Position numbers and translations under genes: made by a program
In this document: positions 33,215-41,757 of the stretch, in pieces
Layout of the letters: each line of letters begins with the position of its first letter
Numbering within the stretch: position 1 is the stretch's first letter
Notes under the pieces: generated by a model
What the model was told of the DNA's origin: nothing
What the model saw: the letters and a program-made list of their open reading frames with translations, nothing else
The model's database searches: none
Assembly: GCA_023511295.1 (NCBI GenBank)
Contig: JAIMBT010000001.1
Location: 62,001 to 126,000, forward strand
DNA from: Alicyclobacillus sp.
GTDB taxonomy: Bacteria > Bacillota > Bacilli > Alicyclobacillales > Alicyclobacillaceae
DNA length: 64,000 bases
Reading direction: 5' to 3'

Positions 33215-35044
33215 ATGGCAGCACAAAACCGCATCCGCGTCGAGGACCTTGCTCAGCTTCAGGGCTTCTACGCCGTCACGGTCGCCTGGGACGGGCGGCA
33301 AATCGCCTACTACTCCGATGTCACGGGCCGAATGGAACTGTACTGGAAGGACCTCGAGACCGGCGACACCCGACAATTGACTCATGGGGAAGCACCGACG
33401 GCTCCGCGTGCGGGGCTCGTTTGGACGCGCGACAGCGCAGCCGTCATCTTCACGAAAGACAACGACGGCGACGAGCAGCACAACCTGTTCCTGGTGGCGG
33501 TGGACAGCGGCGGAATCCGACAACTCGTGGATAGTCCCAAGTCGCAGGAGTACGCCGTCCAGGTCTCGCCAGACAACCGCAGGCTGGCAATCACCTCCAC
33601 CAAGACAGGGCAGATGAACCTGCACGAGCTCGACCTCGAAACGCTCGCGTGGAGGCAGCTCACCGATTTCTCCCGCCCGGTGCACGGTGTCGGCTACAGT
33701 CCCGACGGGCGGTGGATAGCCTGTAACAGCAACGAGACCGCCAACCTGGTGAATACCGACGGGTACCTTGTCTCGGTGCAGAGCGGTGCGGTGAAGCGGG
33801 TGTTCTCGGTGACCGACCACAGCCAGGACCACCTCGTCGCCTGGCATCCGGACGGCCGTCGTCTCGCCGTCACTTCGGACGCCGAAGGCCATGGCCGCGC
33901 CGGGATCTTCGACCTGGAGACTGGGCAGACCCGCTGGTTCAGCCCCCCCGGCGTGGAGGAATCGGCGCAGAACATCTCTCCCGATGGCGCGTATCTGGTG
34001 ACTGTGCGCAATCGCGACGCCTGCTTGATGCCGGTTCTGTACCGGATCGACACCGGTGAAGAAGTGCCCGTCCCGTTCCCGCCCGGCGTCGCTATGGGTG
34101 CACAGTTCGCCGATGGCGGGCGGAAGTTGCTGGTGCAGTTCACGACGCCGACGAGCCGGGCCGAGCTGGTCGCCCACGCCATCGAGACGGGTGAACGACA
34201 GACCGTTATCCCGGCCGCGTACGGGAATCTGTCGCCGGCCTGGTTCGTGCCCTGCGAGCACATCCGCTACCCGTCGTTCGACGGTCAACGAGTCCCGGCG
34301 CTGCTCTACAAGCCGCGGGACGTCGCACCGGGGGAGCGGCTGCCCGCGATTGTCGCTGCCCACGGGGGCCCGACGGCACAGTGGTTTCAGTCGTTCGACC
34401 CCTACGCACAGCTGCTGGTCGACCGCGGGTTCGTCGTGCTGGCGCCGAACGTCCGGGGGTCAACGGGTTACGGCGTCGCCTGGCGGGATACCAACATCGG
34501 CGACTGGGGGGGCGGCGACCTGGAGGACATCGCGTCCGGCGTCGAGTACCTGAAGGGTCTGGACTTTGTCGACCCCGAGCGGATTGGCATCTGGGGCGGG
34601 TCCTACGGCGGGTACATGTCGTTCATCGCCGTCGCGCGGAAGCCGCGCCTGTTCAAGGCTGCCGCTCCGATTGTCGGAATCACCGACTTGCTGCTCCTGT
34701 ACGAGGAGGATATGCCGCACTTCCAGTACTACCTCCGTCAACAGATGGGAGATCCGGAAGAGAACGCGGACCTGTGGCGGGAACGCAGCGCCATCACGTA
34801 CGTCGACGACGTGCAAGCGAAACTGCTCATTGTGCACGGGGTGAACGACCCGCGCTGCCCGATTCGCCAGGCGCGCAACTTCCGCGACGCCCTGCTCGCC
34901 CGCGGCAAGACGGAAGGGACGGCGCCGGAGAACGACTTCGAATACTACGAGTTCGAAGATGAGGGTCACGGCGGCGGCGCGGATTCCGCACAACGGCTGC
35001 GGCACTACCGCCTGTTGGAAGACTTCTTCGTTCGGCGGCTGTGA
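33215..35044 (+). CDS. S9-family (prolyl oligopeptidase/acylaminoacyl-type) serine peptidase
   Basis: 609-residue cytosolic peptidase; ATG 33215 follows GAAGGAGG. The first ~340 residues form a beta-propeller with repeated VSPDNRRLAI- and SPDGRWIA-type strands. The C-terminal alpha/beta-hydrolase contains nucleophile motif GIWGGSYGGYMSFI, Asp in HGVNDPRCPI and His in EDEGHGGG. Such enzymes trim short peptides, often removing acylated or proline-containing N-terminal residues. It is divergent from the secreted S53 protease; a joint role in peptide use is possible but not shown. Confidence 0.92.
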   Translation: MAAQNRIRVEDLAQLQGFYAVTVAWDGRQIAYYSDVTGRMELYWKDLETGDTRQLTHGEAPTAPRAGLVWTRDSAAVIFTKDNDGDEQHNLFLVAVDSGGIRQLVDSPKSQEYAVQVSPDNRRLAITSTKTGQMNLHELDLETLAWRQLTDFSRPVHGVGYSPDGRWIACNSNETANLVNTDGYLVSVQSGAVKRVFSVTDHSQDHLVAWHPDGRRLAVTSDAEGHGRAGIFDLETGQTRWFSPPGVEESAQNISPDGAYLVTVRNRDACLMPVLYRIDTGEEVPVPFPPGVAMGAQFADGGRKLLVQFTTPTSRAELVAHAIETGERQTVIPAAYGNLSPAWFVPCEHIRYPSFDGQRVPALLYKPRDVAPGERLPAIVAAHGGPTAQWFQSFDPYAQLLVDRGFVVLAPNVRGSTGYGVAWRDTNIGDWGGGDLEDIASGVEYLKGLDFVDPERIGIWGGSYGGYMSFIAVARKPRLFKAAAPIVGITDLLLLYEEDMPHFQYYLRQQMGDPEENADLWRERSAITYVDDVQAKLLIVHGVNDPRCPIRQARNFRDALLARGKTEGTAPENDFEYYEFEDEGHGGGADSAQRLRHYRLLEDFFVRRL

Positions 35045-35089
35045 CAGGCCGTCTCCTGGTCCGCAGCACGATGCCGAAACGGACTGGGC

Positions 35090-35123
35090 GGACCGGGCAA
35101 GCCCAGCAGGACCTGCCCGGTCC
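35090..35123 (+). terminator. Terminator downstream of the S9 peptidase
   Basis: GGACCGGGCA (35090-35099) pairs with TGCCCGGTCC (35114-35123), followed by T-rich sequence TGTTCTGTTGATTTGTTTT. Confidence 0.75.
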
Positions 35124-35154
35124 TGTTCTGTTGATTTGTTTTGAACATTGATAA

Positions 35155-35207
35155 TTGACCGTCGGATGGTCTCGATGTATCTTTGTATACAAACATACAT
35201 GGGTACA
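35155..35207 (+). promoter_or_regulatory. Promoter and operator of the GntR regulator gene
   Basis: TTGACC (35155-35160), 17-base spacer, TATCTT (35178-35183). Overlapping the -10 box is a perfect palindrome TTTGTATACAAA (35182-35193), followed by ATACATGGGTACA (35195-35207). The 24-base block 35184-35207 recurs with one mismatch at 36801-36824. Position over the promoter suggests repression, presumably by the regulator encoded next. Confidence 0.75.
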
Positions 35208-35250
35208 CGCCCGCGTATGGAATCGACGAGTGCCGAGGAGGTGGGACGGG

Positions 35251-35925
35251 GTGCAGGGACAACGAATACTCACTCGGGACTTGTTGTATCAGGCGATTCG
35301 CGACGCCGTGATTACCGGCGAGTTGGCACCTGGGCTGCGCGTGACCGAGACGACGTTGGCGGAGCGCTTCGGTATGAGCCGGACACCGCTGCGGGAGGCC
35401 ATCGCACGGCTCGAAAGCGAGCAGTTGGTGATTCGGCAACCCAACGGTGCGCTCTCCATCGCACCGCTCGACATGGGTCAGCTCGCCGAGATCTACGACA
35501 TCCAGGAGCGCGTGGAGGGCTTGGTCGTCTCCACCCTGGCGCGGATGAAAGATGCCGCGGTCGTACACCGGCTCGACCTTGTATTGCACACGGAAGAAGG
35601 ATTGGTCGAGCTCGCGGATTTCCACGCCATCGCCGCACAGGACTTCGTGTTTCACGAGACCTTGTGGGACGCCAGCGAGTTGGTGCAGGCGGCGTCCATC
35701 TTGCGGGGGTTTGTCGGCCTGTTCGAGTGGTACACGCGACTGGCTCCACTGGTCGAAGCGGACCGGGGACGGATGCGTGCCATGCACGCAGAGCATGTCA
35801 TCATTCGCAACGCGATTGCCGAGGGCGACTCCGTCTGGGCAGAAATGGCGTTGAAGACGCACGTCCGAAACTCGAAGCGCTTCTTGCTTCAGGTGTATCG
35901 CCGAGGGGAGGAGGGGTCACCGTGA
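35251..35925 (+). CDS. GntR-family transcriptional regulator (FCD subfamily)
   Basis: 224-residue regulator; GTG 35251 follows GAGGAGGTGGGA. N-terminal winged helix: LAERFGMSRTPLREAIARLE; C-terminal FCD helical domain with the metal/ligand His residues near DFVFHETLWDAS and MHAEHVIIRNAI. Its GTGA stop overlap with the following lyase-family gene indicates an operon. Two copies of the same operator-like element, before itself and before the Liv transporter, suggest it controls both. The inducer is probably the carboxylate imported or processed here. Confidence 0.9.
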   Translation: MQGQRILTRDLLYQAIRDAVITGELAPGLRVTETTLAERFGMSRTPLREAIARLESEQLVIRQPNGALSIAPLDMGQLAEIYDIQERVEGLVVSTLARMKDAAVVHRLDLVLHTEEGLVELADFHAIAAQDFVFHETLWDASELVQAASILRGFVGLFEWYTRLAPLVEADRGRMRAMHAEHVIIRNAIAEGDSVWAEMALKTHVRNSKRFLLQVYRRGEEGSP

Positions 35926-36788
35926 CCGGGGACCGTCTGCAGCCTTGGTTGGGTGACGAATTGTTGGTGGTGCCGGGTGTACATAACGCGCTTTCGGCGT
36001 TGCTCGCGGAAACGGCGGGCTTTCGCGCCGTCTTCGTCACCGGTGCCGGTGTCAGCAACAACTTTCTCGGCGAGCCAGACCTCGGATTGCTGACGTTTGA
36101 TCAATTGCGCGCCCACGTTGAGCAGATTCGCCTGAAGGTTTCCATTCCGGTTTTGGTCGACCTCGACGCAGGGTATGGCGATGTCAAGCTGGTTTACCGC
36201 CAAGGTCGCCAGCTGCGAGACCTCGGAGTGAACGGGGTGTTCATTGAGGACCAGGCGCAGCCCGCCCGTTGCAGTTGCGGACGTGCTCCAGAAGTGGGGT
36301 CTCTGGCCGAAACGGCCGCCAAGATTCAGGTTCTTCGCGAACTCAGCGATGAGTGGTTGATTGTCGGACGGACGGACGCGCTGGCTGCGGAGGGGGAGGA
36401 GGGCGCCATCCGGCGAGCTCGCGCCTACCACGAGGCCGGTGCGGACGTGACCTTGATTGACGGCCCGGCGGACCTCGCGCAGATGGAGCGCTTTGCGGCG
36501 CTGCCGTGGCCGCAGGCTGCCAATGTGGTGGAAGGGAGTCGCGCTCCGCTGCTCTCCGCGTCCGAGATGGAGCGACTCGGGTTTCGCCTCGTGGTCTATG
36601 CGAACTTTGCATCGCGCATGGCGATGCGTGCGATGAAGGTCGCGTACATGAGCCTGCGGATGCAGGGCGACACCAGTGTACTGTTGGACGAGATGATGTC
36701 ATTTGAGGAGCGCCAGTCCATCGTCGGTCTCCCACGCTGGCAGCGGTTCGAGGAAGCGGTGATGCGGCGACAGATTCCGGGCACATAG
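35922..36788 (+). CDS. Isocitrate lyase/PEP mutase family protein (methylisocitrate lyase- or oxaloacetate decarboxylase-like)
   Basis: 288-residue TIM-barrel enzyme with GTG start overlapping the regulator stop. The magnesium-binding part VLVDLDAGYGD and the following GVFIEDQAQP are typical of the ICL/PEPM superfamily. The mobile catalytic loop reads PARCSCGRAPEV instead of the KRCGH/KKCGH found in methylisocitrate and isocitrate lyases, so the reaction may differ; C-C lyase, decarboxylase or oxaloacetate hydrolase activities all occur in the superfamily. Its neighbour PrpD-like protein would favour a methylcitrate-type substrate, but no methylcitrate synthase is present. Confidence 0.82.
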   Translation: MTGDRLQPWLGDELLVVPGVHNALSALLAETAGFRAVFVTGAGVSNNFLGEPDLGLLTFDQLRAHVEQIRLKVSIPVLVDLDAGYGDVKLVYRQGRQLRDLGVNGVFIEDQAQPARCSCGRAPEVGSLAETAAKIQVLRELSDEWLIVGRTDALAAEGEEGAIRRARAYHEAGADVTLIDGPADLAQMERFAALPWPQAANVVEGSRAPLLSASEMERLGFRLVVYANFASRMAMRAMKVAYMSLRMQGDTSVLLDEMMSFEERQSIVGLPRWQRFEEAVMRRQIPGT

Positions 36789-36800
36789 AGGCCGTCTGGC

Positions 36801-36824
36801 TGTATACAAAAATACATGGGTACA
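36801..36824 (+). promoter_or_regulatory. Second copy of the GntR operator-like element, upstream of the Liv-type importer
   Basis: TGTATACAAA (36801-36810) and ATACATGGGTACA (36812-36824) repeat the block at 35184-35207 with one difference in 24 bases. It lies 88 bases before the first permease start, so the transporter genes probably have their own regulated promoter. No clear -35/-10 pair is seen. Confidence 0.7.
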
Positions 36825-36911
36825 GGGTGTCGGCCCAACCGCGTGTCCATGGAACCGCTTTCGAGGCACGCCGAACTGGACGCAGAGAAGTCGGAAAAGG
36901 GGGAACAGAAC

Positions 36912-37787
36912 GTGAGTTTGCTGCTCAGCGGCATCGTCTTTGGACTGATTACAGCGTCCGTGCTCTCCATCGCTTCCGTCGGGTTGACGATGCAGTTCGG
37001 GGTCACGAACTTCGTGAACTTCGCGTACGGCGAACTGTTGACCAGCGGCGCGTACTTCGCCTTGGTGTTCAACCAGTCTTTGAACATGAACATCTGGGTT
37101 GCGCTCGTCCTCGCGGCCCTCATCGTGGCGGTGGAATCGTATCTCGTCAATCGGGTGGTGATTCAGCCCTTTATCAAGCGTAAGGCGCGGCTCCTCATCC
37201 TCCTCGTCGTGACGATTGGTTTGCAATTGTTCTTGGAAAACGCCATTCAGGCCATCTGGGGGGCCGGCTTTCAGCAGTACAAGACCAGCCCTGGCTCGCT
37301 CCTGCACCTGGGTCCGGTGCTGATTACGGTACAGCAGCTCGTCATCATCGTTGTCGCCGCGTGCATCATGGTCGCGACGCACATGCTGCTGAAGTTCACG
37401 AAACTCGGCAAAGCCATGCGGGCGATGTCGGATGACCCCGAGTTGGCGCGGGTGAGCGGGATTGCGGTGAAGCGCGTCACAGATATCACATGGCTCATCA
37501 GCGGGTTGCTCGCCGGGGCCGCCGGCGTCATCCTCGCCATCAACACCAACAGTTTCACGCCGGCCCTCGGCGCCAACTTCCTGTTCGTCATTTTTGCCGC
37601 CGTGATCAGCGGAGGCATCGGCAACCCGTACGGGGCCATCGCGGGCGCGGTGGTGATTGGCGTGGTCATGGAGGTGTCCGCCTCCTACATCGACTCCGCG
37701 TACAAGACGGTCGTCGCGTTTGCCATCCTCATCCTCGTGTTGTTGGTGCGTCCACAAGGCATCTTCCGTTCAAGGGGGCGTGTGTAG
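36912..37787 (+). CDS. livH: Branched-chain amino-acid-type ABC transporter permease (LivH)
   Basis: 291-residue membrane protein of the LivH family; GTG 36912 follows AAAAGGGGGA. It has about eight hydrophobic helices, the motif SVGLTMQFGVTNFVNFAYGE near residue 20-40 typical of LivH, and an EAA-like loop GKAMRAMSDDPELARVSGI. Works with LivM, LivG and LivF encoded downstream and a binding lipoprotein. Liv-type systems also carry amides, urea and aromatic or short carboxylates, so branched-chain amino acids should not be assumed. Confidence 0.9.
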   Translation: MSLLLSGIVFGLITASVLSIASVGLTMQFGVTNFVNFAYGELLTSGAYFALVFNQSLNMNIWVALVLAALIVAVESYLVNRVVIQPFIKRKARLLILLVVTIGLQLFLENAIQAIWGAGFQQYKTSPGSLLHLGPVLITVQQLVIIVVAACIMVATHMLLKFTKLGKAMRAMSDDPELARVSGIAVKRVTDITWLISGLLAGAAGVILAINTNSFTPALGANFLFVIFAAVISGGIGNPYGAIAGAVVIGVVMEVSASYIDSAYKTVVAFAILILVLLVRPQGIFRSRGRV

Positions 37788-38792
37788 GTGAACGGATTGC
37801 TCTACTATCTCTTGATTGCCGCCGTGTACTTCTGTATCTACTGCATCTATTGCTGGGGCATCAATTTGCAGTTCGGCGTTGCAGGCATCCTGAACTTCAC
37901 GTTCATCACCTTCGTCGCTGTCGGCGCGTACTTCGCCGGGGTCACTGCGCTCGGCGCGCCAGACGGAGGCCTGTCCGGCCAGTACATTCTGGGATGGCAC
38001 CTCCCGTTTCCCATCCCCCCGGTGCTCGGCGGCATCGCAGCGGCAATCTTGGCAGTGCTGGTCGGAATCGTTGGGCTGCGTCGGTTGCGCAGTGACTACC
38101 TCGCGATTGTGACGGTGTCGGTGGGGCAGATTGCTTGGTTCATCGCCGGGAACAACGTCCACCTCTTCAACGGATGGGATGGCATCAGCCAGGTCCCGCA
38201 ACCGTGGAACTCGGTGTTTCACTTGAGCTTCACGAACTACGGCTGGGTGTTCCTCGTCATTTGTATTGTACTGGCCATCATCGGGTACATCGTCTCGCAG
38301 GCGTTGTACCGTTCACCGTACGGCCGCGTGTTGCGTGCCATTCGAGACGACGAGGACGTGGCCGCGGCACTTGGCAAGAACGTCTTCGCCTACAAGATGA
38401 GCGCGTTCATCATCGGGTCCGTCTTTGCGGGAATTGGCGGGGCGTTGACGGTCGAGTTCGTTGGGGCCTTCAACCCAAGCGGGTGGACGACGCCGGAGAC
38501 ATTCATCATCTGGGCCGCCATGCTCATCGGTGGACAAGGCAATAACAAGGGGATGATTCTCGGCGCCTTTGTCGTGCCGGTGGTGTTCAACGAGATTACG
38601 CGATTCCTCCCGAACATTCCGGGACATCCGCAGCTCATCGACTCGTTCCGCGGGATGGCGATTGGTCTGCTGCTGATCTTGGCCGTTCGCTTCCGGCCAT
38701 CGGGGCTGCTGCCGGAGCGAAAGACCTTGTTTTCACTCGTGCCGACAGTGAAGGGGAGTGAGGGGGATGACCGTCATGTCCTTCAGGGGTAA
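37788..38792 (+). CDS. livM: Branched-chain amino-acid-type ABC transporter permease (LivM)
   Basis: 334-residue permease starting directly after the livH stop (TAG then GTG). It contains CWGINLQFGVAGILNFTFI, the LivM counterpart of the LivH motif, and a loop YGRVLRAIRDDEDVAAALGKN for contact with the ATPases. Overlaps livG by 26 bases. Confidence 0.9.
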   Translation: MNGLLYYLLIAAVYFCIYCIYCWGINLQFGVAGILNFTFITFVAVGAYFAGVTALGAPDGGLSGQYILGWHLPFPIPPVLGGIAAAILAVLVGIVGLRRLRSDYLAIVTVSVGQIAWFIAGNNVHLFNGWDGISQVPQPWNSVFHLSFTNYGWVFLVICIVLAIIGYIVSQALYRSPYGRVLRAIRDDEDVAAALGKNVFAYKMSAFIIGSVFAGIGGALTVEFVGAFNPSGWTTPETFIIWAAMLIGGQGNNKGMILGAFVVPVVFNEITRFLPNIPGHPQLIDSFRGMAIGLLLILAVRFRPSGLLPERKTLFSLVPTVKGSEGDDRHVLQG

Positions 38793-39543
38793 CCTCTTGA
38801 CGGTTTCCGACGTACGCAAGGCCTATGGCGGTGTCCAAGCCGTGAACGGTGCTTCGTTCAGCGTACGCGAAGGCACCATCACTGGGTTGATTGGGCCGAA
38901 TGGCGCGGGAAAGTCGACGATGGTCAACTTGATCTCTGGGGCGGAGCGAGCTCAGAGTGGCTCTATCCACTTCGCGAATCAAGATATTACGAGGCTGCCG
39001 ACGCACCGGATTGCCCACCTGGGTTTGGTTCGTACGTTCCAAATCTCGCGGGAACTTCAGCGTCTCACGGTGCTCGAGAATTTGCTGCTCGCGCCGCAGC
39101 ATCAGTTCGGCGAAAAGTCGTGGGCGGCGCTGTTCGCTCGCCGCCGCATTCAAGAAGAAGAACAACGTCATCTGCGCAAGGCGCTGGAGATGCTCGACCG
39201 ATTCTCCCTCCTGCCGCTCAAGGACGAGTATGCAGGGAACCTCAGCGGCGGTCAAAAGAAGTTGCTGGATCTCGCCCGGGCCCTGATGGCGGAACCAAAA
39301 ATGCTCCTTCTCGACGAGCCGATGGCCGGGGTGAACCCGACCTTGACCAGATCCCTGCAAGAACACATCGCGGCGCTCAACAAAGAGGGCATGACGTTTC
39401 TGTTGATTGAGCACAACCTGTCGGTCGTCGAGTCCATCTGCGACCACGTGGTGGTGATGGCCGAGGGCCGCGTGCTGGCGGAAGGCAAAATGGACACGCT
39501 CCGAGACAACGAGGCCGTTGTCTCGGCATACCTGGGAGGCTGA
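38767..39543 (+). CDS. livG: Branched-chain amino-acid-type ABC transporter ATP-binding protein (LivG)
   Basis: 258-residue ATPase. Walker A GPNGAGKST, LivG/LivF-type signature LSGGQKKLLDLARAL, Walker B MLLLDEPMAGVNP, and LLIEHNLSVVESICDHVVVM. Start codon ATG 38767 or 38776 (purine runs suit both). All motifs intact. Confidence 0.92.
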   Translation: MTVMSFRGNLLTVSDVRKAYGGVQAVNGASFSVREGTITGLIGPNGAGKSTMVNLISGAERAQSGSIHFANQDITRLPTHRIAHLGLVRTFQISRELQRLTVLENLLLAPQHQFGEKSWAALFARRRIQEEEQRHLRKALEMLDRFSLLPLKDEYAGNLSGGQKKLLDLARALMAEPKMLLLDEPMAGVNPTLTRSLQEHIAALNKEGMTFLLIEHNLSVVESICDHVVVMAEGRVLAEGKMDTLRDNEAVVSAYLGG

Positions 39544-39547
39544 GGAG

Positions 39548-40256
39548 ATGGACGCCGTACTGGAGGTACAGGGCCTGACAGCGGGCTACGGAAACGCGCC
39601 CATCATTCACGATGTGAATATGAGCGCCGCGGCCGGCCAGACGGTCGTGATTGTCGGCCCGAACGGGGCCGGAAAGTCCACGTTGCTCAAGTCGATTGTC
39701 GGCCTGTTAACGGTGTTTTCCGGGGTCGTCAAGCTCCAAGGTCAGGAGGGTCAAAGGTGTCTCGCCGGAGCGCCTGGTGGACCTCGGGCTCGGGTACGTT
39801 CCCCAGAATCGCAACGTGTTTCCGTCGCTGACCATCCAAGAGAATCTGGAGATTGGTGCCTACCTCCGCCCAAAGGCGATGAAAGAGCGGATGGAGCAGG
39901 TGTACCTGATGTTCCCAGACCTGAAGGTCGCCGCAAAGCGACAAGCGGGGACCCTCAGCGGTGGCCAGCGCAACATGCTGGCAGTCGGCCGGGCGTTGAT
40001 GGCAGACCCGTCGGTGCTGTTACTTGACGAGCCGACGGCTGGGCTGTCGCCCGCATACACCAAGACGGTATGGGAGCACATCCTCCGGATTGCCGAACTC
40101 GGCAAGGCGGTCGTCGTTGTCGAGCAGAACGCGACGACAGCGCTGTCGTCTGCGGACTGGGGCTACGTACTTGTCGCGGGCCGCAACCGGGACGAAGGGC
40201 CCGCACAAGAACTGTTGCTGCGCCCTGATATTGGGAAAATGTTCCTCGGCCGCTGA
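39548..40256 (+). pseudogene. livF: Branched-chain amino-acid-type ABC transporter ATP-binding protein (LivF), frameshifted
   Basis: The gene is complete in sequence but split over two frames. From ATG 39548 (GAGGAG just upstream, overlapping the livG end region) the first frame gives VLEVQGLTAGYGNAPI and Walker A GPNGAGKST up to LQGQE. It then becomes nonsense, while the frame entered by dropping one base of the GGAGGG run at 39745-39750 continues as VKGVSPERLVDLGLGYVPQN, signature LSGGQRNMLAVGRAL, Walker B VLLLDEPTAGLSP, to the stop at 40256. One extra G explains everything. Either a real inactivating mutation or a sequencing/assembly error; no classical slippery site is seen. Confidence 0.85.
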
Positions 40257-40346
40257 GGTGGGGCGGATGCAGGGGAACCGTGTCGCGACTCGGCTTCAAA
40301 GGCACTGACATCATAGAGAACACGAATGGAAAAGGGGGAAAAGACG

Positions 40347-41690
40347 TTGAAACTCAACAAGTCGGTGATGGCGGTCGCTCTGTTGGTGATGGCTGGCGGC
40401 GTGCTCACGGCGTGCGGGAATACCGGTGGGGGGAACAACTCGGCGGGCCAGTCCGGGAATGCGGCCGGGAATGCCAGCAATGCAGTCGGAAGTGCGGCAT
40501 CCAACGCAACCGGCGGATCGCAGGCGGGATCAAGCGGGAGTTCGTCCGGGGACATCGTCATTGCGGTCGCAGCGCCCTTCAGCGGCAACGAGTCGTTCAT
40601 CGGGCCGCGGTTCTTGAACGGTGTCAAGGTTGCCGTCCAGGAGATCAACGCGGACGGCGGTGTGCTTGGCCACCAGCTGAAGATTGTGACCGCTGACACG
40701 GCCGGTGACCCAGTGGACGCAGTGCCGGCCATCAGTCAAATCATCAGCACGCAGCACCCGGCGGCGATGATTGGTCCGTCGTCTCTCACCATCACCAGCG
40801 TCATCCAGCAACTCAACTCGGACCAACTCGTCACGGACACACTCGGCGGTACGACGCAACTGGATAAAATGAACTTCAAGTACATCTTCCGGACCACGCC
40901 GTCGGACTCCCAGTTGGGCGTGGCGATGGCCTATTACGGCAACCACAAAGGCTACAAGAAGGTCGCCTTGGCGTTCACGTCGGACGACGCGGCGCAGACC
41001 TTGGTGCCGCCCATTGAGCAGGAGGTTCAGGCCCACGGCGGGCAGGTGGTGGCGAACGTTCAGTTGGCGCCCGACCAGAGCTCGTATCGCAGCGAGATTG
41101 AAAAGATCCTCGCCAGCAAGCCGGACGTCGTCTACACCCAGATGGACCCGCAGACGGCGGGCACCTTCATCTCGGAGTGGCAACAACTCGGGGGTGGCAA
41201 CATCCCCTTCATCGGCAGTGACGTGACGGCAGCGGCGGACTTCCAAAAAGCGGTCACGCCCGCCTGGTCGGCCCAGCACCTGACCTCCATCCAGGGCAGC
41301 ACACAGGGCGGCACAGCGGCCACGGAATACGCGCAGTTCTATGAACAGGTGTTCAATGGACAGCAGCCCGTCACCCTGTCCAACGACGCCTACGACGGGA
41401 TGAACATCATCGCGCTCGCCATGTTGGAGGCCAAATCGACAGACCCGACGAAGTATGTGGACTACATCATGAAGGTGGCCAACGGTCCCGGGACCAAGGT
41501 GTACGACTTCAAGACCGGCGCTGCGGACATCGCCAAGGGAGAGTCCATCAACTACGAGGGCGCAGGCGGGCCGGACGACTTCAACCAGTACCACAACGTG
41601 ACCGGTGCGTTCGAGGCGGTTCAGAACGACGGAAACGGCAACGAGAAGTCGCTGGCCCAGATCACGCCGCAGCAACTGCTCGGGTACTGA
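40347..41690 (+). CDS. ABC transporter substrate-binding lipoprotein, family 6 (LivJ/amide-binding-like)
   Basis: 447-residue periplasmic-binding-protein type 1 lipoprotein. TTG 40347 is chosen because AAAAGGGGGA lies 8 bases upstream; ATG 40326 lacks a ribosome site. Signal: KLNKSVMAVALLVMAGG then lipobox VLTAC. A Gly/Ser/Asn-rich linker of about 45 residues precedes the mature fold, which starts IVIAVAAPFSGNESFIGPRFL and has GVKVAVQEINADGGVLGHQL. Supplies substrate to the Liv-type importer encoded upstream. Ligand unknown. Confidence 0.9.
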   Translation: MKLNKSVMAVALLVMAGGVLTACGNTGGGNNSAGQSGNAAGNASNAVGSAASNATGGSQAGSSGSSSGDIVIAVAAPFSGNESFIGPRFLNGVKVAVQEINADGGVLGHQLKIVTADTAGDPVDAVPAISQIISTQHPAAMIGPSSLTITSVIQQLNSDQLVTDTLGGTTQLDKMNFKYIFRTTPSDSQLGVAMAYYGNHKGYKKVALAFTSDDAAQTLVPPIEQEVQAHGGQVVANVQLAPDQSSYRSEIEKILASKPDVVYTQMDPQTAGTFISEWQQLGGGNIPFIGSDVTAAADFQKAVTPAWSAQHLTSIQGSTQGGTAATEYAQFYEQVFNGQQPVTLSNDAYDGMNIIALAMLEAKSTDPTKYVDYIMKVANGPGTKVYDFKTGAADIAKGESINYEGAGGPDDFNQYHNVTGAFEAVQNDGNGNEKSLAQITPQQLLGY

Positions 41691-41697
41691 CCGATTC

Positions 41698-41726
41698 GCG
41701 GCGGCGCACGGTACCTGCGCCGCCGC
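41698..41726 (+). terminator. Hairpin between binding protein and MmgE/PrpD gene
   Basis: GCGGCGGCGCA (41698-41708) and TGCGCCGCCGC (41716-41726) form an 11-bp GC-rich stem. No T run follows, so it probably attenuates rather than ends transcription. Confidence 0.5.
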
Positions 41727-41757
41727 TGCAGAAATTGCGTCGGGGAGGGTTGGCTGA

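Noticed and set aside
39720-39780. Programmed ribosomal frameshift in livF
   Set aside because: No slippery heptamer with stimulatory structure is evident; a single extra base in a G run is the simpler explanation.
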